From Parastagonospora avenae f. sp. tritici 18332-5 (Eukaryota > Ascomycota > Dothideomycetes > Pleosporales > Phaeosphaeriaceae): DNA of 64,000 nucleotides. Numbering within the stretch: the first letter of the stretch is position 1; every line of letters starts with the position of its first letter. The notes beneath the pieces were generated by a model, which had not been told where the DNA came from, made no database searches, and was given only the letters and a program-made list of their open reading frames with translations. The stretch is taken from positions 248,001 through 312,000 of the forward strand of contig JAFJTR010000015.1 in assembly GCA_022559985.1 (NCBI GenBank), read 5' to 3'. Of the stretch, positions 19,953-29,818 are shown piece after piece. The position numbers and the translations under genes were made by a program.

Positions 19953-20710
19953 ACGTGATTTAATATTTATTTAAGCGCTGAATTACAGCTGCTGTATTCT
20001 CGTGTCAGCGTTTTCGTGCCAGGCAGGAAATATCATGGCTGTTCGAGGTGAAGTTAAAAAGTTCAAACCAGTCTGTTGAGTACTGCACTTCATACTGCAT
20101 TCGACGGCACCTCTCACATATCTTTACGCTACTATTTCAAACATACAATCCCTCCGGACCAAGGTGAAAAGACGTCGCGCAAACGAAACCATAAAACTTG
20201 TACCAGCACATCCGCTCTCGCCTCAACCTTTTCCCGCCCTACCTCACCCCTACATCAATCCTTTCCTAGATATATATTAATCAATCCGCCATCCCTTCAA
20301 CAATCCAGCACACCTTAAATACGTACTGGCGGCGCCCCCAGTTGACTACTTGGCGTAGGCGTCGTGATAATCAAAATCAGGTTCGTCTTGCAAGGTAGAC
20401 TGTGTACGGTTTGCGAGTATCCTTTTGCTGTTTTGGATTTGCCAGGATGTGTGATGGGAAATGATCGTGGGGAGGTTCTTTTTGGTGGTGTGATACGTCG
20501 ATTCGCGAGGCGCTGGAAAAGGCTGAGTTTAGAACTGTAGGAGAGACCTTTTGCATGCTCTTGAACCGACTTGATGTAAGCAGTACTTCTTCGACTGCCA
20601 CATTCTTTCCGAAGCTCGATGCCTGAGGTCTGCACATCTTCTTGCCAAGGCTAAAAAAGGGATCGCTCACGCTAAAGTATGACGTGCAGGCGAACCGAAA
20701 CCAATCTGAC

Positions 20711-21355
20711 TGCTCTTCCACGCTAGGAGTTGCAGTGAAACCTCTTTTTCATACACCGCATGGTGAGGCGGACGTATGCAATCTGATTGTTATGTGACAA
20801 GCCGAGCTCAACGCAAGCCATTTCCCGCGCTCCTCTTACGAGCCAAGAGCATGCACGCTTGTTCAAAAAAGGACTCCTACTCCACATCGATGGCGTATAT
20901 CGTTGCCTCTTGAAATTTGGTAACTTAGGTAGCCTAGCGCGCACTTGTATACAAAAAACTTCCGCGAATTGTGAGTAACAGCTTCGTATATCTTCTGCAT
21001 TTCCGTTCCTCCCTCAGACCACCCTCGGAGTGAATGTAGCCTCAGCGCCGTACAAAGGACTGCAGTGTCACATGTACTAGACATAACTGCTCTTCCACGC
21101 TAATAATTGTAGTGAAAGCGGCCTCAATTACATTATACGCCGCTAGTATACCGGTCAACGCCCTACAGCCTTTTTGACGTCTGCCTAACGCCACAATGCA
21201 CAGCTGACGCCAAGGCTGATTTGATTCGACGAAGAACGAGAAATCAGTCTTCTCTCCAAGGCTAGGCATTGCAGTGCAATTTTGACCACAAGACAAGGTG
21301 ACAAGCTAGAGAATCCTAGCACGACGGATCCCTCACGCTAGAGATTACAGTGAAA
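20711..21355 (+). repeat. Novel short-element array A (4 clear copies)
   Basis: Copies at 20711-20740, 21088-21117, 21250-21279 and 21326-21355, all on the plus strand. Each has a pyrimidine-rich left part (CTCTTCCAC in the best copies), GCTA, three variable bases, and a right part close to ATTGCAGTGAAA. The intervening sequences (347, 132 and 46 nt) are not alike. Weaker matches occur at about 20820-20850 and 21040-21068. This is the same family as the larger array at 37.2-39.3 kb. I know of no named family with this sequence. Confidence 0.85.
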
Positions 21356-21616
21356 TGGAGGCTCTTATTGTCACGAGTAAACGTATCACGAGGATCCGAC
21401 GGGCCGCCAACGGGCCGCCTTCGGGTCACGTGCGGCCAGATCACTTGCTATAGACTATATCAACCCAGAGAGCTCCCTGATTACTCCTCAAGGATTCGCC
21501 TTAATACAAGCTTCTTGTTGGTAGGACTTCACCTTAGGTAAAGCAAGTACAATGGTACGGTGTGAAGCAAGCTGCAAACTTTAGGTGGTTGCAGATTGAT
21601 TGATTGATTGAAGCTA

Positions 21617-21701
21617 TCGTACGAGCAGACTATATACTCCTGCACTAGCCCCTAAGGCGCGTGCAGAGGCTGATCATGTGATGATCAGGTGACTCGTACG
21701 A
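21617..21701. repeat. Cluster of short palindromes
   Basis: A perfect hairpin-forming repeat CTGATCAT-gtg-ATGATCAG lies at 21670-21688. The palindrome TCGTACGA occurs at 21617-21624 and again at 21694-21701. It may be a small element remnant or a protein-binding region; I found no target duplication. Confidence 0.55.
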
Positions 21702-22044
21702 TCACTCCAAATATTGGTATGAACACTTCTAGCTGTATCTGACTCCTGCCTCCAACAGTGCCTCAAACTTATCCTCCATTGGTCGAAAGTCGAAACATCC
21801 TCGTCAACAAATCATGTGATCCGCTTAACGAATGTACAATTTCTCTTGTGCAATTCAAACGTATTACCATCGAAGAGACGCCCCAAGCACCATCGCTAAG
21901 GAGAGACTATAAACCGCTCGTAACTCGACTCCACCGATTCAAACGAGAGGTTAAAAAATGAACAAAGAACCGTGAAACGCCCTATATCCATCCGTAATCC
22001 AGATCGACGCCCCATATAAAACCATCTCAGAGTCATCATTCCGA

Positions 22045-25000
22045 CTACGCCACGTAGTAGAGCTTCATCGCAGTAAGCACCCTCTTCCTGCAGACGGGGC
22101 AGTTCTGCACTTCCCGCGCACACATTAAGCACGCGACCACATGCCCGCAGTCGTAAAATGCTGCTTCGGCAGGCTCGTCCCAGCAGATTCTGCACATGCG
22201 TTCGGCCTCCTGTGCGTTTTTCCAGTGCGTCACGCCCTCGCCGAATTTCTTGTCGTTTTTCCAGCCGCCGACGTATGTGTTGCCGGTTGCAGCTTCAACA
22301 AAAGTGCCTGAGCCGTGTTGTTGGCCGTCGACCCAGTCGCCGTCGTATGTGTCGCCGTTCTGGAAGGTGTAGACGCCGTGGCCGTGGCACTGGCCGAGGC
22401 GGAAGGAGCCGGAATATGTGGCGCCGGAGTGGTAGATTAGTGTGCCGTGGCCATGGCGATGTCCGTTCTTTACCTCGCCTTTGTAGTATTGAGACGAGAA
22501 GTAGTTGTAGGTGAAGTGCCCATTCAAGCTATCGGGAAAGTTCCGGGCGAAAGCGCGATACTTGAGGTATGCCGAAGGGTCTGCGAAAGCTGCGTGGTCG
22601 GCGAGAGTTGTGTGCTGCTCAGGTGTGGTGGGCATAGAGACAATGATGATGGCGGTGTTGCGTAGATCGAGCTGGGCAAAGGACCGACGATGCTTGATCG
22701 TGCGCGCGCTGGTCATGTCTTCCTCCTCCCACAGCTCAATTCTCTTCTTTTCTTCCATTGGTAGACCGAGCAAAGTCACAACCGTTTCGTCGACCCGGGC
22801 AGATGTCAGAGATACGTGCGAGCCACGAGGCTCCAGAGCCTGCTTGTCGGGGTTCCACAACTTCAAGAAAAAGTAGATCTCGTCCGGAGGTGGTTCGGGA
22901 CTTTGTGAGCGCTGGGGTGGAGGTGTTTCAGCAATCTCCGGCTGGACATCAACAGGCGGGGGAGGAGGCGGCGGTAGTAGCAAATCCTCCTGCGTACCAC
23001 CCATCTCCGTATCTCCTGGTGCCACCGGTTCTTCCGAAACTATGACATCAACAGCTGGCGGGTCGGGCACATCAGCTGATTGAACCTCGACCATCGCAGT
23101 GTCAACATCTTCGGTGATGTTTGCAGAAACAGCTTCAGCTCGCGATGCATCCGGCTCGACTGGTCCGACTGGTGGCTCCGCTGGTTCACTCATTGGAGTG
23201 TCCTGCGTCAGAGAGGCTGTCTGAGTTCGCATCGCATTCGCCTCCCCACCTTCATCGTTGCTTGCTTCCGCGGTAACTTCTTCCACAAAGAGTTCATGAG
23301 AAGTGAGTTGCTCTGGCTCCGGCTGCGCCTCTTTTTGCTTTGGAAGCTCGGGTAATGTGTCAAAGTCGAGAACGTGAACCCAGATCCGGCGGCTTGCAGA
23401 TGGAGAATTCGCTAGCGTCCAGGGTCTGGTCTCTGTGTAGCGATCATAGGTACCTCTAGAATACAGAATCTTACCAGTACCCAGAAATTGTGGTCGGTTC
23501 AGCGTCCCACGAGCTGGGTCCAGGAACCAGAACAAGATTTGACGGGGGTCCTTGACATCAGGGAAGAGTGGGAGAAGTTTTTGAACGATATCGTCGCATC
23601 CAGAATTGCTAGGAAGCTGGATGTTGTACACATGCTCCGTATTTGTTTCTCCGACTGGACTGTATGCATCGAAGTTGCCAGCTCCCTCGTGTTTATCGAA
23701 TACACGAGAGTCAACAACTTGGAAGTCGAATATCGAGACATATTCTTCTTTCTGGATTTTTTGTGGAAGACCGTCCAGCTCGCTGTTGGTGGCTGGAGCA
23801 TCAGTGGGTGGAGGGGGAGGAGTGGAGGGATCGTTTGAGTCCTTGTCTTTCTCCAGCTCCCTGCGGAACCATTTAGGCACAGCCCACTGTTCACCTTGCG
23901 AGTTGACGGTGAATGCTGCATGTGCTACATCGTCCCGAACGTACATCGCAATATATGCGACCGCTTCATTACCCACGACCATATCCTTACCTGACTTTCC
24001 TTCATGGTCGTCGACTGCTTGCCGCTTTGTTAGACATCTCACTTGATTCTCATCTTTGCTGTCGGAGTAGCTGTACCATCGCGACCCCAGCCCTTCAGGC
24101 CGTAAAATCGGCTGGTAGACATACGACTGAAGAGTCTGCTTGTGAACCACGAATCCATACAGGGTATAGCTTGTGTCGCTGATTGTCAAGTGATCGTCCA
24201 GGGTGACTTTGTTCAATACCTTCACGTACGAACGCGTCTTCACGTCGAAGTGTTGTCTATCGAGCTCGATCGTCAACAATTGTGGCAATGGCTTTCCTGG
24301 TACGACAAAGTCTGACGAGCTGTCGACTGCTGCCTGCATGGTCTCAACACCGACAACTGGGACCCTATATTTGGGAACGCCGGTGGCGTAATCGCGTTTT
24401 GGGCCAAGAAGGTGCTCCAAAACACCAGTGTGTGTAGTGCTCTGTAGTTCTTCTTCCAGCTTGGCACGCAATACCTCCCACACTTCTACAATATCGACTT
24501 TATCAAGACAATCGTGAATACCGTACCATTCCAGAGCATCTAGAACATCATCCAAGGGAACGGGGCCAGCTCCAGGATCTACTTGAGTTCTGAGCATGTA
24601 TAGAACCTTCTGTAGTGCTGTCAAGAGTGGTTTCGGGTGGCTAAAGGATCCCATCTCTGGATCGGGGACTTCGATAGTGTACAAGGTGTCTCGGAAGGGT
24701 TTGAAAAGTAGCCACGAAATGACTGCGGAGATCATGTTGCCACCAGGCGCGCTAGCATCCTCGCCCAAGATGAGTGACTGTAGTCCAGTCATTGCGAAGC
24801 TGTCCCACGGGTTCTCCCTATTGGGATGCTCCCACAAGCAATTCGTCTCATCTTCGACAATTCGAATATAAGCAGTGAAAGCAAGCTTATCATCGCGCAG
24901 GAGCGCAGAGCGTTGGCCTCGCATGCGGTGGGCAATTTCGTAGTACGGTCCATGAAAGCGAGTCCAACCCCAGTCGGGAGACCCGCTACAGAAGCGATGT

Positions 25001-26352
25001 AATGCAGTTTTCGAATAATGCACTCGAGGCTCAGTAGGGTTGTATAGCACGACACTTACTTGCGCCGCAACACTTTTTCGCTTAGGCACAGATTTAGAAT
25101 CGAGAAGTGGCAGTGGCGCATGCTGAGGATCGACAGGCGCATCGAGTGGACTTAAAGCATCTGCAGCCCCCTGTACACTTGTCTCCATTTTGTCTTGTTC
25201 TTTCTCTTCAACATTCTGCGCATCATCCTCATTCGACGTTTCATCGCTCTGGTCCGTACTCGACTTTTTCTTTGGATCCATAACGCTCAGGCATTCTAAA
25301 TACACGCTGAGATAGTCCGAGTCATTTCCTTTTGGATAGAACTTGATCTGCCATTGCTGGCCGCCAACAGTAACCACGTCGGAGGTCATGACGATGTCTC
25401 GATTTGGCTTTTCGCGCGTACCATTGTAGGCACCGATATTCCAGTCGATGCGTCCAGTCTCACCAGCGGTGTACTCCGGTTCCTCTAATGGCAGAAATGC
25501 TTTGCTCTCCCAGTACTCGCGGTCAAGAGCGCTGTGTTCTGTCGAATCCTCAAGCTCCTTCAACTCATCCTCGTCCGGAGACGAAGTGTCCTCCTGTATT
25601 GGATGCCACGGCTGAAGTCCATCGTCGTCGTCAGAAGACTCGGATTCGGAGCGGACGGGGTCAATGGGAGGCGGCGGTGGAGGAGGATGTGAAAGTGGAT
25701 CGACGGGCAGTGGAGGGTCGAGTTGAGGTGCATTGTCAGTCGGTATCTGTTCATCTTTAGCATACTGTCCTGACTGCAATGGTGTCGTTCTTACCACACT
25801 ATCCGAAGGAGCATCTAGGTTGTTTGTGCCTGGCTCAGTCGCTGAAGCCTCCTGCGTAGCAGAGACGACTGGATCCGCAATCGTGTCAGGCTGAGCCGTC
25901 GAGTCATGCTGTAACACCAAGTCTGTATCAAGGTCCGGTGTGGTGTCCATAACATCCTCATCTACAGCAGCGACTTGTACTGCGACCGTGCTGTTGGTGG
26001 TCTCGCGATCGTTTGGAGGGTGTGGAGACTCTAAAGCAGGGCCGTTTGTCGGGTCTAAAGTATCTGTGTCGCCCATAGCCTCGGCTATGTCTGCGTCGTC
26101 CCGATCGTGCTGCTGACCCGCAGGCGCTGATGTGGTGGTGGAGGCGTTCATGTCGACATCGGCTGCTGGTGGCGGTGGTTGCGGCGCGGGTGAGTGTGCA
26201 TGGGGGAAGTGACTTGGCGATTGTGGAGGGCTTGAAAACGAGGGAGATGATGGCTGCTGGCTGAAGTGCAGCGGCTGCTCAAAGCTGACGCTCATGGCTG
26301 GACAGCCGAGAGAAGGCGCATTCGATGGTGTGACGATGGCTGGCCGTTGCAC
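22045..26352 (-). CDS. MATH / degenerate USP / MORN / RING protein
   Basis: Single exon, 1435 residues; an alternative start is Met20 (26295). The N-terminal ~290 residues are acidic and Pro-rich. A MATH domain lies near 300-500 (WNIGAYNGTREKPNRDIV ... HRFCSGSPDWGWTRF). Residues ~515-810 look like a ubiquitin-specific protease fold: LLTIELDRQHFDVKTRSYVK, then YTLYGFVVHKQTL, then AYIAMYVRD. The catalytic Cys box reads APGGNMISAVISWLLFKPF where GxTCYMNS is expected, and the GHY histidine box is replaced, so the protease is probably inactive. Four MORN repeats follow (near 1280-1385; YSGSFRLGQCHGHGVYTFQNG). A C3HC4 RING ends the protein (CRICWDEP...CGHVVACLMC...CPVCRKRV). The likely role is a ubiquitin ligase or scaffold using MATH/USP for substrate binding. 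Confidence 0.85.
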   Translation of the reverse strand: MQRPAIVTPSNAPSLGCPAMSVSFEQPLHFSQQPSSPSFSSPPQSPSHFPHAHSPAPQPPPPAADVDMNASTTTSAPAGQQHDRDDADIAEAMGDTDTLDPTNGPALESPHPPNDRETTNSTVAVQVAAVDEDVMDTTPDLDTDLVLQHDSTAQPDTIADPVVSATQEASATEPGTNNLDAPSDSVVRTTPLQSGQYAKDEQIPTDNAPQLDPPLPVDPLSHPPPPPPPIDPVRSESESSDDDDGLQPWHPIQEDTSSPDEDELKELEDSTEHSALDREYWESKAFLPLEEPEYTAGETGRIDWNIGAYNGTREKPNRDIVMTSDVVTVGGQQWQIKFYPKGNDSDYLSVYLECLSVMDPKKKSSTDQSDETSNEDDAQNVEEKEQDKMETSVQGAADALSPLDAPVDPQHAPLPLLDSKSVPKRKSVAAQVSVVLYNPTEPRVHYSKTALHRFCSGSPDWGWTRFHGPYYEIAHRMRGQRSALLRDDKLAFTAYIRIVEDETNCLWEHPNRENPWDSFAMTGLQSLILGEDASAPGGNMISAVISWLLFKPFRDTLYTIEVPDPEMGSFSHPKPLLTALQKVLYMLRTQVDPGAGPVPLDDVLDALEWYGIHDCLDKVDIVEVWEVLRAKLEEELQSTTHTGVLEHLLGPKRDYATGVPKYRVPVVGVETMQAAVDSSSDFVVPGKPLPQLLTIELDRQHFDVKTRSYVKVLNKVTLDDHLTISDTSYTLYGFVVHKQTLQSYVYQPILRPEGLGSRWYSYSDSKDENQVRCLTKRQAVDDHEGKSGKDMVVGNEAVAYIAMYVRDDVAHAAFTVNSQGEQWAVPKWFRRELEKDKDSNDPSTPPPPPTDAPATNSELDGLPQKIQKEEYVSIFDFQVVDSRVFDKHEGAGNFDAYSPVGETNTEHVYNIQLPSNSGCDDIVQKLLPLFPDVKDPRQILFWFLDPARGTLNRPQFLGTGKILYSRGTYDRYTETRPWTLANSPSASRRIWVHVLDFDTLPELPKQKEAQPEPEQLTSHELFVEEVTAEASNDEGGEANAMRTQTASLTQDTPMSEPAEPPVGPVEPDASRAEAVSANITEDVDTAMVEVQSADVPDPPAVDVIVSEEPVAPGDTEMGGTQEDLLLPPPPPPPVDVQPEIAETPPPQRSQSPEPPPDEIYFFLKLWNPDKQALEPRGSHVSLTSARVDETVVTLLGLPMEEKKRIELWEEEDMTSARTIKHRRSFAQLDLRNTAIIIVSMPTTPEQHTTLADHAAFADPSAYLKYRAFARNFPDSLNGHFTYNYFSSQYYKGEVKNGHRHGHGTLIYHSGATYSGSFRLGQCHGHGVYTFQNGDTYDGDWVDGQQHGSGTFVEAATGNTYVGGWKNDKKFGEGVTHWKNAQEAERMCRICWDEPAEAAFYDCGHVVACLMCAREVQNCPVCRKRVLTAMKLYYVA

Positions 26353-27249
26353 AGGCTGATTTATGAATAACTAATCAAAGTGTCAGAAAGTTGATTGTGG
26401 CACGTGAAAGTGGACGTACAGTGAGTGAGTAATATCTTGTTGGCGAACTGGCCGAAAGAGAGCACTTGGTGAGACAGTTCTAGATATGTAAGGGCAGTAT
26501 GTTGAGCCGCTGTCGTGGCCGCTCGGGGACGTGCAATGGTCGTAGCGTGATCAGCAAGAATAAGTCCACGTTACAGTCCACGTCTATCCGAGGGTTGTCG
26601 TTATCATGAAGCTCAGTAAAGGCGGTCTTGGGCGAGATCGTGGTGTTGATAGAAAGATGGTCAGAAGAGATACAAACGAGATTGCTGGAGATGTCGGGAG
26701 TGTGGAGAGAGTCGAAGACGCGAGAACAAAGTCGAGAAAGACAGTCAGGCACGGGCGTGGCTGGGATAAGGCTTGAGTTGTCGTTGCAGCCTACGAGTGG
26801 TCCGAACCATGGCACAAATGAGGCGGAAGCAAGTCACTGCGCATCGGTTCCCGCGAGGAGCTATTCCCCATACGACTGCGTCTTTGACGTACAGCGCCCT
26901 CGTCATCATGCTTCGCCCTTTCACAGCTCTCACCTACACGGTCGGTCGGCATTGACTCATCTGTCAGGCTGCAGGCCGTGGCGCGACCGATGTCATCAAC
27001 CTCTATCACCTTATCGATTGAGGTGCTTCTCCACAATAGCTCCAGGCTGAAAGGCCACTAAAACGGAAAGTGGGACTGGCGCGCCGGGTTGTGGCTTCCC
27101 TGCAGCGCTCATCACCAATCCGCGCCCGCAACGTTTCTCGCACCAACCGCCAGCAGCTCACCGACTTCGCTGACAGGACTTTGTCCATCTCTACAGTAGA
27201 TACAGGTGGCAATGTTCACGATAATCTATTCTACCTCTATCCGCATCCA
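26353..27249. other. Intergenic region
   Basis: About 900 nt between the start of the MATH/RING gene and the end of the deoxyhypusine synthase gene; both are on the minus strand. It should hold the MATH/RING promoter. Overlapping ORFs in four frames (26480-27050) have no recognisable domain. No repeat is seen. Confidence 0.4.
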
Positions 27250-28480
27250 TCACGACTTGTCAGGCTGCTGCACCCGCGCAAATGTGGCTGCCACAATGAG
27301 CGGAAACACCACCGTTGCCTCGGCGTAGACCTTGACGCTATCACCATCCACTTTGATCTTGCCCCAACTGACGGCTTCATCTGGCCTTGCCCCCGCATCG
27401 CTCCCGTCGAACTCCTGGGCCGTGTTGATGTAGACGGCGCTCTCTGCTCCGTTGCGCATCAAATTGGCATTGGCGATATGATGCTTGACTATGCCCCCAC
27501 CCAATACGATCATGCCTGTCCTCTTTGCCCGGACCGCAATTGTGTTGATCTTCCGGATGTCCTCCACAATATCCACCCGCAGCTGCTCAGGAGACGATTT
27601 GAAGGTGTGGAAATAGAGCATGTCGCCGAGGCTACCGTCTGTCAGCGCTGGGCAGAAAACGGGTATGTCGTTCTTCCACGCCCAATAGTAGACGGAGCGC
27701 TCATCGTTGATCTCCTTGCCCAGGCGGTGGATGACTTTGCTCGGCGTCCAATGCAGCGGCTCCTCAGTCTTCTTACTTGCTTCCTGTTCCTCGAGCATGG
27801 TGTCCAGAATCGGCACAACCCAGTCTTCGAAGGCGCAGTAGTTGCTATTGGGTACGACGAGATTCCCTATCCGGTTCATGCCCTGCTGGCGAAGCCCTGC
27901 GCCCGGCGTTGAGAATGCGCCAAGATATGTTGGAGCGAGGCATTTGATGAAGTCTTCCTCGACGCCGCCCGCAGTGGTGACGATAGCGGCGACATGCTTG
28001 TGCTGGACGAGATAGCGCAACGTTTCGCGCAGACCAGATGATATCAGATTAGAGGTATAGCCCAGGAAGATGGTCGTTCCGTCACCTGATTCGGGGTCTC
28101 TCCAGGAACGCTGCCACATATTAGCTAGATCTCCAAGCTTCATGCGATACGCGCTGCTAAATCCGGCTAAAGTGTCTGATCCCTAACGCACGGATATTTT
28201 CCGATGGGTTCTCCGCACCGCCTAACGCTAGAGCCGCGCACATGGCCGAGAACAAACTCACCATGTTGTTGATGATGCGCACAGCCTCTCCGACTGATGT
28301 TGCCTGGAAGCCCATGCTTGCATAGCCGCCGACCAGCTCCTCGACCGTGATGCTGCGCGATGCATACTGATTGAAGTCGATGCCCTGCACCTCGCGCGAG
28401 CCTTCAGGGATTGGATCGCTTGGTTTGAGAACAGCATCCGTGGCGCCGGTAGGGGCCGAGCTGCTGTTGGTGGCAGACAT
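27250..28480 (-). CDS. Deoxyhypusine synthase
   Basis: Transfers the aminobutyl group of spermidine to a lysine of eIF5A, the first step of hypusine formation, in the cytosol. Two exons: 28262-28480 (73 codons, ending ...VGEAVRIINNM) and 27250-28110 (beginning RSWRDPESGDGTTIFLGYTS), giving 359 residues, the normal size. The intron 28111-28261 (GTGAGT...AGCTAAT...GGCAG) is 151 nt. An earlier acceptor (TTAG before GGATCAGAC) would keep the frame and add 24 residues, but that insert is not expected in the family. Family signatures include VTTAGGVEEDFIKCLAPTYL, PVFCPALTDGSLGDML and the active-site lysine segment GGGIVKHHIANANLM, followed by NTAQEFDGSDAGARPDEAVS. Confidence 0.94.
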
Positions 28481-29818
28481 GACGCGCGCACTCAGGGCGT
28501 GGATGGATCTCGTGGTGCTGAGGCTCCGCGAGCGATGAGTGGTTCGAGGCCACGTCTCCCACTGTTTCGGGGTGCTCGCAGTGGTTTCGCAGTGACTTTC
28601 CCTTGTGTGATGGATGCCAAACTGCTTGTACGTGCAGATTTCTTCCAAGGTCGACCCCCACATATTGACGCTAGCGCGCGGCGATCGTGGCATATGAGCT
28701 TTGCCGCTGCCGTCCAGCATTCACTACGCGTGAGGCGGGCGCACAAACGCAAAGTCGTCGCGTGTGGAATTGCAGATTCGTCCCAGGCACCGTCTTCTTG
28801 TAGCTGCTGTACATGCTGTGGCCCACGCGGTGGCCCGTTGACGTCTTCAATGCCCCTGTGGAGTCTGGGCACGCTGTGACACGGCTCTCTGAAACCGGTT
28901 GGTCTAGTGCACCTGCCCATCCCGTTCATCTTCAACTCGCCAGCCTATCAGCGCCGCGTGCCGAAGCTTCGATTTAAGGACAGGGCCTAAGAGGTGCATG
29001 CGCTCGAAAAAGCGTCAGTGCGCTTCTCGTGTCCTCCAGGGCTGGTCTTGTCGTCGTTTCTCTCGTCTCCAACTTCACTCTGCACAAACGATCCCCTTCA
29101 TCATCACCATGCCACCGACGTGCGCCCGCCCAGTAACAGGCTAGAAGTCGACATTGCCACATCTCTTTTAGGCAGCCGTCTCACGTGTTCGGCACTCCCC
29201 CACAAACGCACGCAGCGCCACGTCGACGGGGTGTTAGGAATCGACTTCCGCCGCCCTGCACCGCCTTTGTTGGCTACAGGTTCATTTACTGTCGTCCGAA
29301 CTGGCCCAGGACGACCCAGCTGCAGCAGCGCCTTCATTTGACGCGTTTCGCAGCAGGACGCGCACTTCGCAGCCTCAAAGAGAAGGACAGCAGCAGCAGA
29401 TCGAATCTCAGCTTCCGGTGCCGAGCCAGCCCAGTCAGGTTCCACCGACCTGCGGATCGTGTGCCTTAACACCGGCCGCTTTCCCAAATCTGTGGCTCCC
29501 GTGCACGGGCCATACGCTAGTTCCCGATAGGGCCAGCCCCAAGACCGTCATTTGACGTGCGTCGACATTAGCGGCCCATCCGCGACCACCACGACGAGCG
29601 CGTCGACATCTCGGACGAATCACGACGAGCTAATTCCTAGCATTTCCAATTGGAGTTTCTGAACGGGCGTTTCAGAGTCTTCTGTTCATCTTTCAAGAAA
29701 CCTTCGCCATCACTAAGCTAGCAACTGCACGCGACCGTATCTCCACATCAAGGGTTCGACCAGTATTTTTCGCTCATGCCGCAACCACAAGTCCGAGCAG
29801 TAATCGTTTCCCATCATC
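28481..29818. other. Intergenic region, divergent promoters
   Basis: 1.34 kb between deoxyhypusine synthase (minus) and the SANT-protein gene (plus). Long overlapping ORFs at 28492-28935 on both strands are typical of GC-rich noncoding DNA, and no domain is visible. The last few hundred bases are probably a long 5' leader of the SANT gene. Confidence 0.4.

Larger units (their letters stand above)
19953..22044. other. Gene-poor region containing repeat array A
   Basis: 2.1 kb with no convincing gene. It contains four clear copies of the window's novel ~30-nt element (separate entry), degenerate copies near 20665 and 20820, a short GATT microsatellite near 21596-21611, and palindromes near 21617-21701. 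Short ORFs here have no recognisable products. Confidence 0.6.

Noticed and set aside
26628..27050. 140-codon plus-strand ORF
   Set aside because: It overlaps ORFs of similar length on both strands, has no domain and no splice continuity.
28492..28935. Overlapping ORFs on both strands upstream of deoxyhypusine synthase
   Set aside because: They mirror each other in GC-rich noncoding DNA and show no recognisable motif.
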